This document shows positions 33,787 through 42,732 of a stretch of DNA of 64,000 bases, one piece after another. Position 1 is the stretch's first letter; each line of letters begins with the position of its first letter. The DNA comes from Nostoc sp. CHAB 5824. GTDB taxonomy: Bacteria > Cyanobacteriota > Cyanobacteriia > Cyanobacteriales > Nostocaceae. The stretch spans positions 112,392-176,391 of the forward strand of contig NZ_JAIVFT010000017.1 of the NCBI RefSeq assembly GCF_020829665.1, in the 5' to 3' direction. The translations under genes were made by a program, and so were the position numbers. The notes beneath the pieces were generated by a model. The model saw only the letters and a list, made by a program, of their open reading frames with translations. It was not told the DNA's origin and ran no database searches.

Positions 33787-36700
33787 ATGCCAGATTATCC
33801 TTTCAAGAGTTGCTCTATGATTGCTCTACCTGGTATTGCCATCCAAGACAAGATATACGAAAGTTCTAATTCTCTAGTTTATCGAGGCATCAGAGACGAT
33901 GGAGTAGGGATCATTGTAAAAATGCTAAAACTTGATTATCCCTCACCTCAAGAGCTAACCCGTTACAGACAGGAATATAAAATTACCCGTTCCCTCACAG
34001 TGGAAGGAGTGGTGAAGGCATACAGCCAGCAAGACTATCAACGCACACTCTTTATTCTCTTAGAAGATTTTGGAGCAGAGTCCTTAGAGCAATGGATGCA
34101 CAAGCGTCCAGATATTTTCTGCCCGATGCCTTTATCGACTTTTCTAGGTTTTGCAATCACTATTTGCGAGATTCTAGGCAGAATCCATGCAGCCAGTGTC
34201 ATTCATAAAGATATCAACCCTGGAAACATAGTCCTCAATCTGGATACTGGCGTTGTCAAAATTATTGACTTTGGAATTGCCACCCAATTTAACCGCACGA
34301 ATCCAACTTTCAAAAACCCTTATGTATTAGAAGGAACCCTTGCCTACCTATCGCCAGAGCAGACCGGACGAATGAACCGTTTGCTTGATTACCGTACCGA
34401 TTTCTATTCGCTCGGTGTGACGTTCTACCAATTGCTCACTGGGCACCTGCCGTTCGCAACAACGGATATCCTGGAGCTAGTGCATTGTCATATTGCTAAA
34501 CAGCCGATTCCTCCGTGTGAAATTAGGGGTGTGAGCTTCTGCCGTGAGCATCAACCGAACGGGTGTGGGGGAGCCACTCCGGTCTTGGGGTCTCACGCCA
34601 CTTGCTTCAAGCCGGGAAACCCGTCCAACGCAGTGGCTCCCCAAGTAGAGGATGTGGCGTTGTGGGGTGTGGTGGATGATTCATCACCCATTAACAGTGC
34701 AATTTTTAAAGAAGTTTCAGATATTATTCTGAAACTGATGGCGAAAAATGCAGAAGATCGCTATCAAAGCGCCTGGGGTATTAAAGCAGATTTAGAACGT
34801 TGTGCAGCCCAACTTACAGAAACAGGGCAAATTGGCAGTATCCAACTGGGTCTACAAGATGTTTGTGATCAGTTTCACATTCCCCAGAAGTTGTATGGAC
34901 GAGAAGCAGAGATTGCAGCATTATTAGCAGCATTTGAGAGAGTGGCAGGAATAGGAAATGAGAAAAATGCTCAATGCAATATTGAGATGATGTTGGTGTC
35001 TGGTTATGCTGGCATTGGTAAATCAGCCTTAGTACAGGAACTCTACAAACCCATCACAGCAAAGCGCGGTTATTTCACCTCGGGTAAGTTTGACCAATTT
35101 CAGCGCAATATCCCCTACAGCGCGATTGTGGATGCACTACGAAAACTGGTGCAGCAGTTGTTGGGTGAACCTGATGAGCAGGTGCAACAATGGCGATCGC
35201 GCCTTTTAGAAGCTTTAGGAAGTAACGGGCAATTAATCATTGATGTGATAAGAGAAGTTGAGTTAATTATCGGCAAGCAACCGCCCGTACCGGAAGTTGG
35301 GGCAACGGAAGCGCAAAATCGCTTTAATCGAGTCTTTCAACAGTTTGTGCGAGTGTTTTGTTCTAAAGAACATCCGCTTGTGGTTTTTTTAGATGATTTG
35401 CAGTGGATTGACTCTGCCACGCTGAAGTTAATCGAACTGATGATGCTCGATGAGCAAACCCAATTCCTATTTTTGATCGGAGCTTATCGGGATAATGAAG
35501 TGAATCCAACACATCCCCTGGTATTAATGCTGGAGAAACTGCGACAGCAAGGAACAGTGTTTCAGGAAATTAATCTGTTACCTTTAGCGCTGGAGCCGTT
35601 AAGCCAGTTAATTGCTGAAACACTACATCATAACTCGGATACTGTTCGTCCCTTAGCGAAGTTAGTGTTGCGTAAAACTGAGGGCAATCCCTTCTTTGTC
35701 AATGAATTCTTGCGATCGCTCTACAGTGAGAATCTATTGAACTTTAATGTTGAGCAGCGAACCTGGCAGTGGAACATTACTCAGATTGAAGCTCAGAATA
35801 GTACCGATAATGTCGTGGACTTGCTGTTGAGCAAGTTGAAGAAACTACCAGAGGGGACACAGCAGCTTCTTCAACTAGCCGCCTGCATTGGGGCTGAATT
35901 TGATTTGAAAACGCTAGCGATCGTGGGTGAGCGATCGCCTAAAACAGTTTTTCAGGACTTATTAACAGCAGTACAAGCTGATCTGATTCAACCTCTTTCT
36001 GAATTAGATGAAGATCTGTTAGTGCAAAACTATAAGTTCTTGCACGATCGCGTCCAGCAAGCTGCTTATGCCCTAATCGATGAATCGCACAAACAGGTGG
36101 TTCATCTCCAAATCGGTCGTAATCTGCTTGAAAAAACGTTGCCAGAGGAGTTATCAGAGCGGTTGTTTGAAATTGTGGATCATCTCAATTTAGCGATTGA
36201 TCTCGTCTTTGGGCAGGAACGAAACAGCATTGCCAGACTCAACTTAATGGCAGCCCAAAAAGCCAAAGCGGCTACTGCCTATAGTGCAGCTTTGAAGTAT
36301 GCGATCGCAGGCATCGAGTTACTCGCAACCGATAGTTGGCAACAGCAGTATGACCTCAGTTTGGTTCTCCATGAAGAAGCCGCAGAAACTGCCTATCTAT
36401 CCGGTGACTTTCTGGCGATGGAGCAATGGGTTGCTATTGTTTTGCAAGAAGCCAGAACCATTTTAGATGAAGTGAAAGTTCATGAGGTCATAATCAAAAC
36501 CTATGTAGCACAAACTCACAAGTTAGACGCGATTAAAGTCGGGTTGCAAGTATTGGCAAAACTAGGGCTGAACCTGCCAGAATTGCCCACAGAATTGCAG
36601 ATTCAACAAGCACTTTCAGAAACAGAAGAAGTTCTGCAAGGAAGAAATATTCAAGATTTGGTGCATTTACCTTTAATGACAGATGCCAGTAGATTGGCAG

Positions 36701-39700
36701 CCATGCGGATTATTTCAAATATCGCTTCTCCTGCCTTTCAGGCTGCACCTGCACTGTTTTGGCTGATGGCATGTGAGCAAGTCAAGTTATCGATTCAATA
36801 TGGCAATGCACCCACTTCTGCGGTTGCTTATTCTTGTTATGGAGTCGTTATCACCGCAGCAACTCAGGATGTAGAGAAAGCTCATCAGTTAGGTCAACTC
36901 GCCCTCAACCTTGTAGAACGGCTGAATGCCCAAGAACTTAAAAGCAAAACCTTTCTAATTGTTGCCGAAGGCATCAGCTTTGGAAAGTCTCATTTTAGGG
37001 AGATTGTATCCCTATTGCAGGAAAGTTACTCTAGCGGAGTAGAAACCGGAGATTTCGGATTTGCAGGTTTAGCGGCTTACCAAAAATGTGAGTATTTATA
37101 TTTCAGTGGATTAGAACTGACAGAATTAGAACAGGAGATGGAGAATTACAGCCATGCCATCGCCCAATTGAAGCAGGAAACTTGCTTGAATTACCATCAA
37201 ATCTTTTGGCAGGCAGTGCTTAACTTACAAGGACAGGTTAATAACCCCTGCTGTTTACAAGGCGTTGCTTACAATGAGCAACAGGGATTGAACCGCTATT
37301 TAACAAACAATGATTCTCTTGGATTTCAATATTTCTATATCAACAAGCTGATCCTCTGCTATCTATTTGGGCAGTTTACTCAAGCGTTAAAGAGTGCAAA
37401 TGCGGCTGAGGGGTATCTCAAAGGTGCACCAGGGCAGGTAACGATGCCACTGCTCTGCTTTTACGACTCTTTGGTGCGACTAGCAATTTATTCACATGTT
37501 CCTGATTCAGAACAAAAAGTATTGTTCCTTAACGTGAGTAGCAACCAGGAAAAAATGCACAAATGGGCGCGTCATGCGCCTATGAATTTTCTGCATAAAT
37601 ATCATTTAGTCGAGGCAGAAAAAGCGCGAGTTTTAGGTCAGTTGCTTGAGGCAGAAAAATTCTACGAACAAGCGATTCAGGGAGCTAGAGAAAACGGATA
37701 TATCCAGGAAGAAGCCTTAGCTTACGAATTAGCTGCTAAACATTATCTGGCGCGAGGTTTGGAAAAATTTGCCCAGATATATATGAAGGAAGCTCACTAC
37801 TGCTATGAACGGTGGGGCGCAACCGCAAAAGTCAAGAATTTGGAGGCTGATTATCCTCAGTTTTTTCCTCAATCAACAAGTGTGAGTTCCATGCCAATCC
37901 ACACTGCTGGAACTACCTCTAATACCTCACATGTTGCTCTCGATTTAGCAACAATAATGAAAGCATCCCAAGCGATTTCCAGTGAGATTGAACTAGAACA
38001 ACTGCTCCACGCCTTAATGCAGATCCTCATTGAAAATGCTGGAGCACAAACCGGATGTCTGCTTTTAGAAAACGCAGGAGAATGGATGATCGAAGCGACC
38101 TGTGAACTCATTGAGGGTGCACAGGTCTGTGCAACCCAAGTGCTGCAATCGACTTTGATCGCAAATCGTTTACCTGAATCGATCATTCATTATGTGATTC
38201 GGACTCATGAGTCGGTCATTCTCAATGATGCTACTCGTGAAGGTAATTTTATCAATGATCCCTATATCCAACACCACGAGACTCAATCAGTATTTTGTTT
38301 ACCCCTGCTCAATCAAAGCAAGCTGATCGGTGTGTTGTATCTAGAAAATCAGTTGGCAACTGGGGCATTTACACCGGAGCGATTCTCCGAAGGAGACGCT
38401 ACGCGAACGCAACTTCTGAATCTTCTATCTACGCAGGCAGCGATCGCGATCGAAAATGCCAAACTCTATGCAAAGCTACGTGAGAGCGAAAGCAGGATGA
38501 CTCAATTTCTAGAAGCAGTTCCGGTGGGCATTGGCATCGTCAATGCAAAGGGTCGCCCTCATTACGCCAATCAACGGGGCATTCAACTCACGGGTAAAGG
38601 GATTGATCCTGCTGTGCCGCCGGAGCAAATCTCCGAGGCTTATCAATTTTATGTGACGGGAACGGATCAAATCTATCCCACTGAAAAACTGCCAGTTATC
38701 CGGGCGTTGAGCGGCGAATGCACCACCGTTGATGACATAGAAATTCGCCAAAATAACGCAACAATTCCAGTTGAGGTATGGGGCACTCCAGTTTTTGACG
38801 AACAGGGCAAGGTAGCTTATGCGATTGTAGCCTTTCAAGATATCACTGAGCGCAAACAAGCAGAGAAACTTCTAGCCGACTACAACCAAACGTTAGAACA
38901 GCAAATTACTGAGCGGACTTTGCTCCTTTGGCAGGAGATTGAAGAGCGCCAACGAGTGGAGAATGCCTTGCGACAAAGTGAAGAGCAACGCAGGCTGACG
39001 ATGGACTTCACGCACATCGGTAGTTGCAACTGGAATATCACGGAGAACAAAATAGATTGGAACGACAATTATGCTCGATTGCTGGGGTTAGTTCCCGGTG
39101 AGGTTGAGAGCAGCTATCAGGTATGGCGCGATCGCGTTTATCCAGAAGACATTTATCGGGTTGAGCAAGCTGTTACAACAGCTCTAGAAACTCATACTGA
39201 TTTTGAAGCTGAATATCGAGTCATTCATTCAGATGGCAGTATTCATTGGCTGGTAGGTCGAGGTCGAGGCATTTATGACACAGCTGGACAGCCTGTGCGG
39301 ATGCTAGGAATAATTCTTGATATTAGCGAACAGCGAAACGCTGCACTGCGCGAACGCAAACGCGCCCAGCAAGCCTCCATTCTGGAAGAACGCAACCGGA
39401 TGGCGCGAGAAATTCATGATACACTCGCTCAATCCTTCACAGGTATTCTGCTTCAGGTTGGAGCAGCAACGCAAGTGCTGGCGGATGACCCAGAAGCAAC
39501 CCAAGTACATCTGGAAATGATTGAGGAACTAGCACGCGCTGGGCTAGCAGGGGCACGGCGATCCGTATCAGCACTCCGTCCGCGGTTACTAGAAGAAGGT
39601 AATTTAGAGAGTGCCCTGCATCGTATTGTGGCTCAAATGCGATCGACGACCGACACGGCTCTGATTTGCGAAACTCAGGGTACAGCCTATTTCTTACCAA

Positions 39701-39987
39701 CTGAAGTGGAGAATAACTTACTCAGAATTGGGCAGGAAGCATTAACTAATGCGGTTAAATACGCTTATGCCAGCGAAATTCAAGTTGAGTTGGTGTACAA
39801 CGAGACACAGTGTATCTTACGGGTTAAAGACGATGGCAGGGGCTTTGGAGTGGGTAGCATTCCTTTGAGCGGTGGGTTTGGCTTATTAGGAATGAGCGAA
39901 CGGGCAGAGTACATTGGCGCACAACTAACGATTCAAAGCCAACCGGGTCAAGGAACAGAAATTATTGCCACTATCAATCGACAGTGA
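33787..39987 (+). CDS. trifunctional Ser/Thr kinase / AAA-type ATPase / GAF-PAS histidine kinase
   Basis: 2066 residues. Order: protein kinase (about 15-340) with HKDINPGN (Asp142) and DFG; ATPase with P-loop GYAGIGKS at 406-413 and FLDDLQWID; long helical region (about 760-1370); GAF (about 1400-1570); two PAS domains with PAC motifs (about 1575-1860); HisKA_3-type kinase with phospho-acceptor His1877 (MAREIHDTLAQSF) and HATPase (DDGRGFGVG). This layout is typical of multicellular cyanobacteria. The partner regulator starts 9 bases after the stop. Two in-frame insertions of dispersed repeats are present: about 60 residues before VSDIILKLMAKNAEDRYQ, and about 8 residues in the GAF domain (SEGDATRT). 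The Walker and His motifs are intact. Confidence 0.93.
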   Translation: MPDYPFKSCSMIALPGIAIQDKIYESSNSLVYRGIRDDGVGIIVKMLKLDYPSPQELTRYRQEYKITRSLTVEGVVKAYSQQDYQRTLFILLEDFGAESLEQWMHKRPDIFCPMPLSTFLGFAITICEILGRIHAASVIHKDINPGNIVLNLDTGVVKIIDFGIATQFNRTNPTFKNPYVLEGTLAYLSPEQTGRMNRLLDYRTDFYSLGVTFYQLLTGHLPFATTDILELVHCHIAKQPIPPCEIRGVSFCREHQPNGCGGATPVLGSHATCFKPGNPSNAVAPQVEDVALWGVVDDSSPINSAIFKEVSDIILKLMAKNAEDRYQSAWGIKADLERCAAQLTETGQIGSIQLGLQDVCDQFHIPQKLYGREAEIAALLAAFERVAGIGNEKNAQCNIEMMLVSGYAGIGKSALVQELYKPITAKRGYFTSGKFDQFQRNIPYSAIVDALRKLVQQLLGEPDEQVQQWRSRLLEALGSNGQLIIDVIREVELIIGKQPPVPEVGATEAQNRFNRVFQQFVRVFCSKEHPLVVFLDDLQWIDSATLKLIELMMLDEQTQFLFLIGAYRDNEVNPTHPLVLMLEKLRQQGTVFQEINLLPLALEPLSQLIAETLHHNSDTVRPLAKLVLRKTEGNPFFVNEFLRSLYSENLLNFNVEQRTWQWNITQIEAQNSTDNVVDLLLSKLKKLPEGTQQLLQLAACIGAEFDLKTLAIVGERSPKTVFQDLLTAVQADLIQPLSELDEDLLVQNYKFLHDRVQQAAYALIDESHKQVVHLQIGRNLLEKTLPEELSERLFEIVDHLNLAIDLVFGQERNSIARLNLMAAQKAKAATAYSAALKYAIAGIELLATDSWQQQYDLSLVLHEEAAETAYLSGDFLAMEQWVAIVLQEARTILDEVKVHEVIIKTYVAQTHKLDAIKVGLQVLAKLGLNLPELPTELQIQQALSETEEVLQGRNIQDLVHLPLMTDASRLAAMRIISNIASPAFQAAPALFWLMACEQVKLSIQYGNAPTSAVAYSCYGVVITAATQDVEKAHQLGQLALNLVERLNAQELKSKTFLIVAEGISFGKSHFREIVSLLQESYSSGVETGDFGFAGLAAYQKCEYLYFSGLELTELEQEMENYSHAIAQLKQETCLNYHQIFWQAVLNLQGQVNNPCCLQGVAYNEQQGLNRYLTNNDSLGFQYFYINKLILCYLFGQFTQALKSANAAEGYLKGAPGQVTMPLLCFYDSLVRLAIYSHVPDSEQKVLFLNVSSNQEKMHKWARHAPMNFLHKYHLVEAEKARVLGQLLEAEKFYEQAIQGARENGYIQEEALAYELAAKHYLARGLEKFAQIYMKEAHYCYERWGATAKVKNLEADYPQFFPQSTSVSSMPIHTAGTTSNTSHVALDLATIMKASQAISSEIELEQLLHALMQILIENAGAQTGCLLLENAGEWMIEATCELIEGAQVCATQVLQSTLIANRLPESIIHYVIRTHESVILNDATREGNFINDPYIQHHETQSVFCLPLLNQSKLIGVLYLENQLATGAFTPERFSEGDATRTQLLNLLSTQAAIAIENAKLYAKLRESESRMTQFLEAVPVGIGIVNAKGRPHYANQRGIQLTGKGIDPAVPPEQISEAYQFYVTGTDQIYPTEKLPVIRALSGECTTVDDIEIRQNNATIPVEVWGTPVFDEQGKVAYAIVAFQDITERKQAEKLLADYNQTLEQQITERTLLLWQEIEERQRVENALRQSEEQRRLTMDFTHIGSCNWNITENKIDWNDNYARLLGLVPGEVESSYQVWRDRVYPEDIYRVEQAVTTALETHTDFEAEYRVIHSDGSIHWLVGRGRGIYDTAGQPVRMLGIILDISEQRNAALRERKRAQQASILEERNRMAREIHDTLAQSFTGILLQVGAATQVLADDPEATQVHLEMIEELARAGLAGARRSVSALRPRLLEEGNLESALHRIVAQMRSTTDTALICETQGTAYFLPTEVENNLLRIGQEALTNAVKYAYASEIQVELVYNETQCILRVKDDGRGFGVGSIPLSGGFGLLGMSERAEYIGAQLTIQSQPGQGTEIIATINRQ
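34567..34642. repeat. palindromic repeat inserted in frame into the kinase gene
   Basis: Ends GGGGGAGCCACT and AGTGGCTCCCC are inverted repeats 76 bp apart with an internal CTTG...CAAG arm. It adds GGATPVLGSHATCFKPGNPS and flanking residues to the kinase domain, between the last kinase helices. Relatives of kinases of this class lack this block. The whole extra segment is about 34531-34709, so further sequence came with it. Confidence 0.7.
38384..38412. repeat. small dispersed repeat inserted in frame into the GAF domain
   Basis: CTCCGAAGGAGACGCTACGCGAACGC, read in the other direction, matches the GCGTTCGCGTAGCGTCTC repeats at 45666 and 55384. It encodes SEGDATRT between TPER and LLNLLSTQAA; relatives normally go straight from ...F.PERL to .LNLLS.QAA. 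Confidence 0.65.
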
Positions 39988-39995
39988 GAATTATA

Positions 39996-40625
39996 ATGAG
40001 CCAATCCACTAAGATTAGGGTGCTAATTGTTGATGACCATGCCATAGTCAGAAAGGGTCTAGCAACCATCATTAACCGCGATCCAGAAATGACAGTGATT
40101 GCTCAAGCCGAAAATGGACAGCAGGCGATCGACGCGTTTCGAGAATACCAACCGGATGTGACACTAATGGATTTACGAATGCCCAAAGTGGGAGGTGTTG
40201 AAGCCATTATGGCGATTTGTGCTGAATTTAAGCAGGCTCGGATTGCGGTACTCACAACCTACGATGGTGATGAAGATATCTATCGCGGTTTACAAGCGGG
40301 TGCTCAAGGCTATCTGCTTAAGGATTCTAAACTTGGCGAGCTTTTGAATGCGATTCGCGCCATTCATAATGGTCAGAAATACATTCCGCCAGAAGTGGGC
40401 GCAAAATTATTGCAGCGAATGAGCAATCCAGAACTGAGTGAACGAGAGTTGGAAGTGCTGCGTTTGATGGCACAAGGAATGGGTAATCAAGAAATTGGGA
40501 CTGCTTTGAGTATTGGTGAAAGCACTGTCAAATCACATGTGAATCGCATTTTGAGCAAACTAGGAGTGATTGATCGCACACAAGCCGTGATTACTGCTGT
40601 TAAGCGTGGCATTGTCAATTTATAA
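39996..40625 (+). CDS. NarL/LuxR-family response regulator
   Basis: 209 residues. The receiver domain carries DDHAIVRKGL at the start, the phospho-acceptor Asp in VTLMDLRMP, and a Lys in YLLKDSK. The HTH-LuxR domain ends the protein (ELSERELEVLRLMAQG and STVKSHVNRILSKLG). It starts 9 bases after the stop codon of the 2066-residue kinase, whose HisKA_3 domain is the class that phosphorylates NarL-type regulators, so they form a cognate pair. A GTG at 39984 overlaps that stop but gives a weaker N-terminus. Its targets may include the following gene island. Confidence 0.93.
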   Translation: MSQSTKIRVLIVDDHAIVRKGLATIINRDPEMTVIAQAENGQQAIDAFREYQPDVTLMDLRMPKVGGVEAIMAICAEFKQARIAVLTTYDGDEDIYRGLQAGAQGYLLKDSKLGELLNAIRAIHNGQKYIPPEVGAKLLQRMSNPELSERELEVLRLMAQGMGNQEIGTALSIGESTVKSHVNRILSKLGVIDRTQAVITAVKRGIVNL

Positions 40626-40831
40626 GCTGTACTAAAGTTGGTATCCAAATTCCAACTAAAGTTGGAGACAACCTTCCACTACGAGCTGGACGGGTTCATC
40701 CATCACTCGATTGTATAAAAATGTCAACCCAGAGTGGACGACAAGAGAGGGTCAATTGTTTATATTGAATCCATAGCAAGGTTAGCGCAGTTGGGTTGTA
40801 AGGCTTAAGTTTGCTTAATACAAACCGAAAC

Positions 40832-41392
40832 ATGACTTACGACCGTGATAATTATATTTCTTTATTCGTTCTGCCTTCAACCCAGGATCATATTCAAGGT
40901 GTACTGAATGCTGCTGTAGTCTTCGTTATGTACGGAGATTATGAATGTTTTCAAAGTGCCAACGTTTATCGATTGATTAAAGTTGCTCAACAGCAATTGA
41001 AGGTTTCGTTTGGAGAAAACAATTTAGGTTTTATCTTCCGTCACTTTCCTCAGGTACAGATTCATCCACATGCTCAACGGGCAGCGGAAGCCGCAGAAGC
41101 AGCAGCGGCTCAAGGGCAGTTTTGGCAAATGCATGAAATGCTGTTTATCCATCAACAGGAATTGGGAAATGGCTATCTAGTCGAGTATGCCAATCGTTTA
41201 GGACTTGATATTTCTCAATTTTTGCAGGATTTATCCAAGGGAGCGTATGTCAATCTTATCAATGCGGATATTGAAGGTGGACTGCGAAGTGGAGTGGAGG
41301 CTGCACCCGCTTTGTTTATTAATGGAATTCGCTATCTTGAGCGCTGGACTGTTGAGCAGATAATGGCAGCCATTGTTGCTGCAAATGATTAA
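40832..41392 (+). CDS. DsbA-like thioredoxin-fold protein lacking the second active-site Cys
   Basis: 186 residues of the DsbA / thioredoxin_4 type. VFVMYGDYEC is followed by FQSANVY, where family members have C-P-Y-C; here Cys39 is kept and the second position is Ser42, so a classical dithiol mechanism is impossible. FRHFPQVQIHPHAQRAAEAAEAA (with HPHA) and AAPALFINGIRY (cis-Pro loop) are typical. No signal peptide, so it is cytoplasmic. The ATG at 40832 is preferred over TTG at 40811. A monothiol (glutathionylation or peroxidatic) role or a non-redox role is possible. Confidence 0.85.
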   Translation: MTYDRDNYISLFVLPSTQDHIQGVLNAAVVFVMYGDYECFQSANVYRLIKVAQQQLKVSFGENNLGFIFRHFPQVQIHPHAQRAAEAAEAAAAQGQFWQMHEMLFIHQQELGNGYLVEYANRLGLDISQFLQDLSKGAYVNLINADIEGGLRSGVEAAPALFINGIRYLERWTVEQIMAAIVAAND

Positions 41393-41439
41393 GGTTTTTG
41401 ATGCTTATCCCAACAAGTATTTCAGCGGGGAGTATTTCT

Positions 41440-41625
41440 TGAAGAAGGCAGAAGGCAGAAGGCAGAGGGCAGAAGGTTCCATTTAGAAGGGGATTCAACA
41501 CCGTACTTAATGGGAGCCACCAAATTTTCAATTTAGTGGGGGTCTTAAACCCTTACTCACGAGTGGTCGTAGCAGAGAACAAAGGGCAGTATTCCTTCTG
41601 CCTCCTGCCCTCTGCCCTCTGCCTT
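41440..41625. repeat. inverted STRR arrays between DsbA-like and hydrolase genes
   Basis: A run of GGCAGAA/GGCAGAG heptamers at 41443-41478 and its reverse complement (CTGCCTCCTGCCCTCTGCC) at 41600-41624. Between them, 41517-41552, is the CCACCAAATTTTC...GGGGTCTTAAACCC repeat also at 32114-32151. Together they could fold into a long cruciform. No gene in 41393-41698. Confidence 0.7.
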
Positions 41626-41698
41626 TCTTGATAACTTCTATACGGACGACAAGAACCAGAGATTTCAGCAATTTAGCAAGAATACAGAGGCGATCGCA

Positions 41699-42511
41699 AT
41701 GATGGTTTCTACATGGAAAAAAGTTCAAAAATTGTTGATGTGGTTATTTGCATTAAGTGTTGTCGTTGGAATATCAATGCATCCAACACCAGCCACCTCC
41801 AAGGAATTACCTCAAGCGTCCAACTTTAAACCTGCGATCGTTCTGGTTCATGGGGCTTATGCTGACGGTACATCATGGCAACACGTCATTCCATTGTTAG
41901 AGCAGGATGGCTACAGAGTGACCGCTGTGCAGATTCCGCTCACCTCGCTTGCTGATGATGTGGCAACGACAAAGCGGGTGATTAATAATCAAAAAGGTTC
42001 CGTTGTTGTGGTCGGACATTCTTATGGTGGAAATGTGATTACGGGTGCAGCAGCTGGCAATCCACAGGTGAAAGCTCTGGTTTATGTTAATGCTTTTGCA
42101 CCAGATGTCGGTGAAAAGACAAGTGATTTGAATAAAAGGTACGCAGCAGCTCCGATTAGCACGGCGATCGTGTCTGATGCTGAAAACTTTCTCTATGTAG
42201 ATCGCAGTAAGTTTCACGAATTTTTTGCCCAGGACGTATCAAAGGCTGAGGCGCGAGTGATGGCAGCAACTCAAAAGCCGATCGCCAGCGCAGCGTTTGA
42301 GCAATCAGTGAATGAAATCGCCTGGAAAACGATTCCTTCCTGGTTTCTCGTGACTCAAAGCGACCGCGCCATCAACCCTGAACTTCAACGATTTATGGCT
42401 AAACGGATTGGTGCTAAGACAACCGAAGTTAACTCCAGTCATGTTCCTTTTATCTCTCATCCAAAAGAGGTTGCCAAAGTGATTAAAGCAGCAAGCACTG
42501 CTGTAAAGTAA
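41699..42511 (+). CDS. exported alpha/beta hydrolase
   Basis: 270 residues. The N-terminus (KVQKLLMWLFALSVVVGI ending in PATS) is a signal peptide. HGAYADGTSW is the oxyanion region and GHSYGG the nucleophile elbow (Ser); Asp in TQSDRAI and His in NSSHVPFISHP complete the triad. It resembles small esterases of the AB-hydrolase_6 type, often annotated as salicylate esterase-like. Substrate unknown. GAGG lies 8 bases before the ATG. First gene of the co-directional metabolic island. Confidence 0.88.
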   Translation: MMVSTWKKVQKLLMWLFALSVVVGISMHPTPATSKELPQASNFKPAIVLVHGAYADGTSWQHVIPLLEQDGYRVTAVQIPLTSLADDVATTKRVINNQKGSVVVVGHSYGGNVITGAAAGNPQVKALVYVNAFAPDVGEKTSDLNKRYAAAPISTAIVSDAENFLYVDRSKFHEFFAQDVSKAEARVMAATQKPIASAAFEQSVNEIAWKTIPSWFLVTQSDRAINPELQRFMAKRIGAKTTEVNSSHVPFISHPKEVAKVIKAASTAVK

Positions 42512-42532
42512 TCCCAATTTAACGATTTGTTA

Positions 42533-42616
42533 GTGAGCCAAGTCCTGCGAACCAATGAAACGCAAGTTTGGTTTCTGGCAGAACATTTGGTGGATACACC
42601 ATTGGTACGCAGTTAA
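42533..42616 (+). pseudogene. probable tail of a lost gene
   Basis: A 27-codon frame from a GTG reads VSQVLRTNETQVWFLAEHLV followed by DTPLVRS and a stop. It is protein-like and has no upstream coding sequence. It resembles the last helix of a ferritin-like (Dps-type) protein, but it is too short to be sure. Read as debris. Confidence 0.3.
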
Positions 42617-42732
42617 AGCCAGCAGATCGGGTGTTGTAAATGAATAACTAATAGTATTTCAGCGATCGCTCTTTAAATCAGTTCATTCTTGACTCCATTT
42701 ATCCATTGTAGATAACAGAGGAAGAGAACTTT

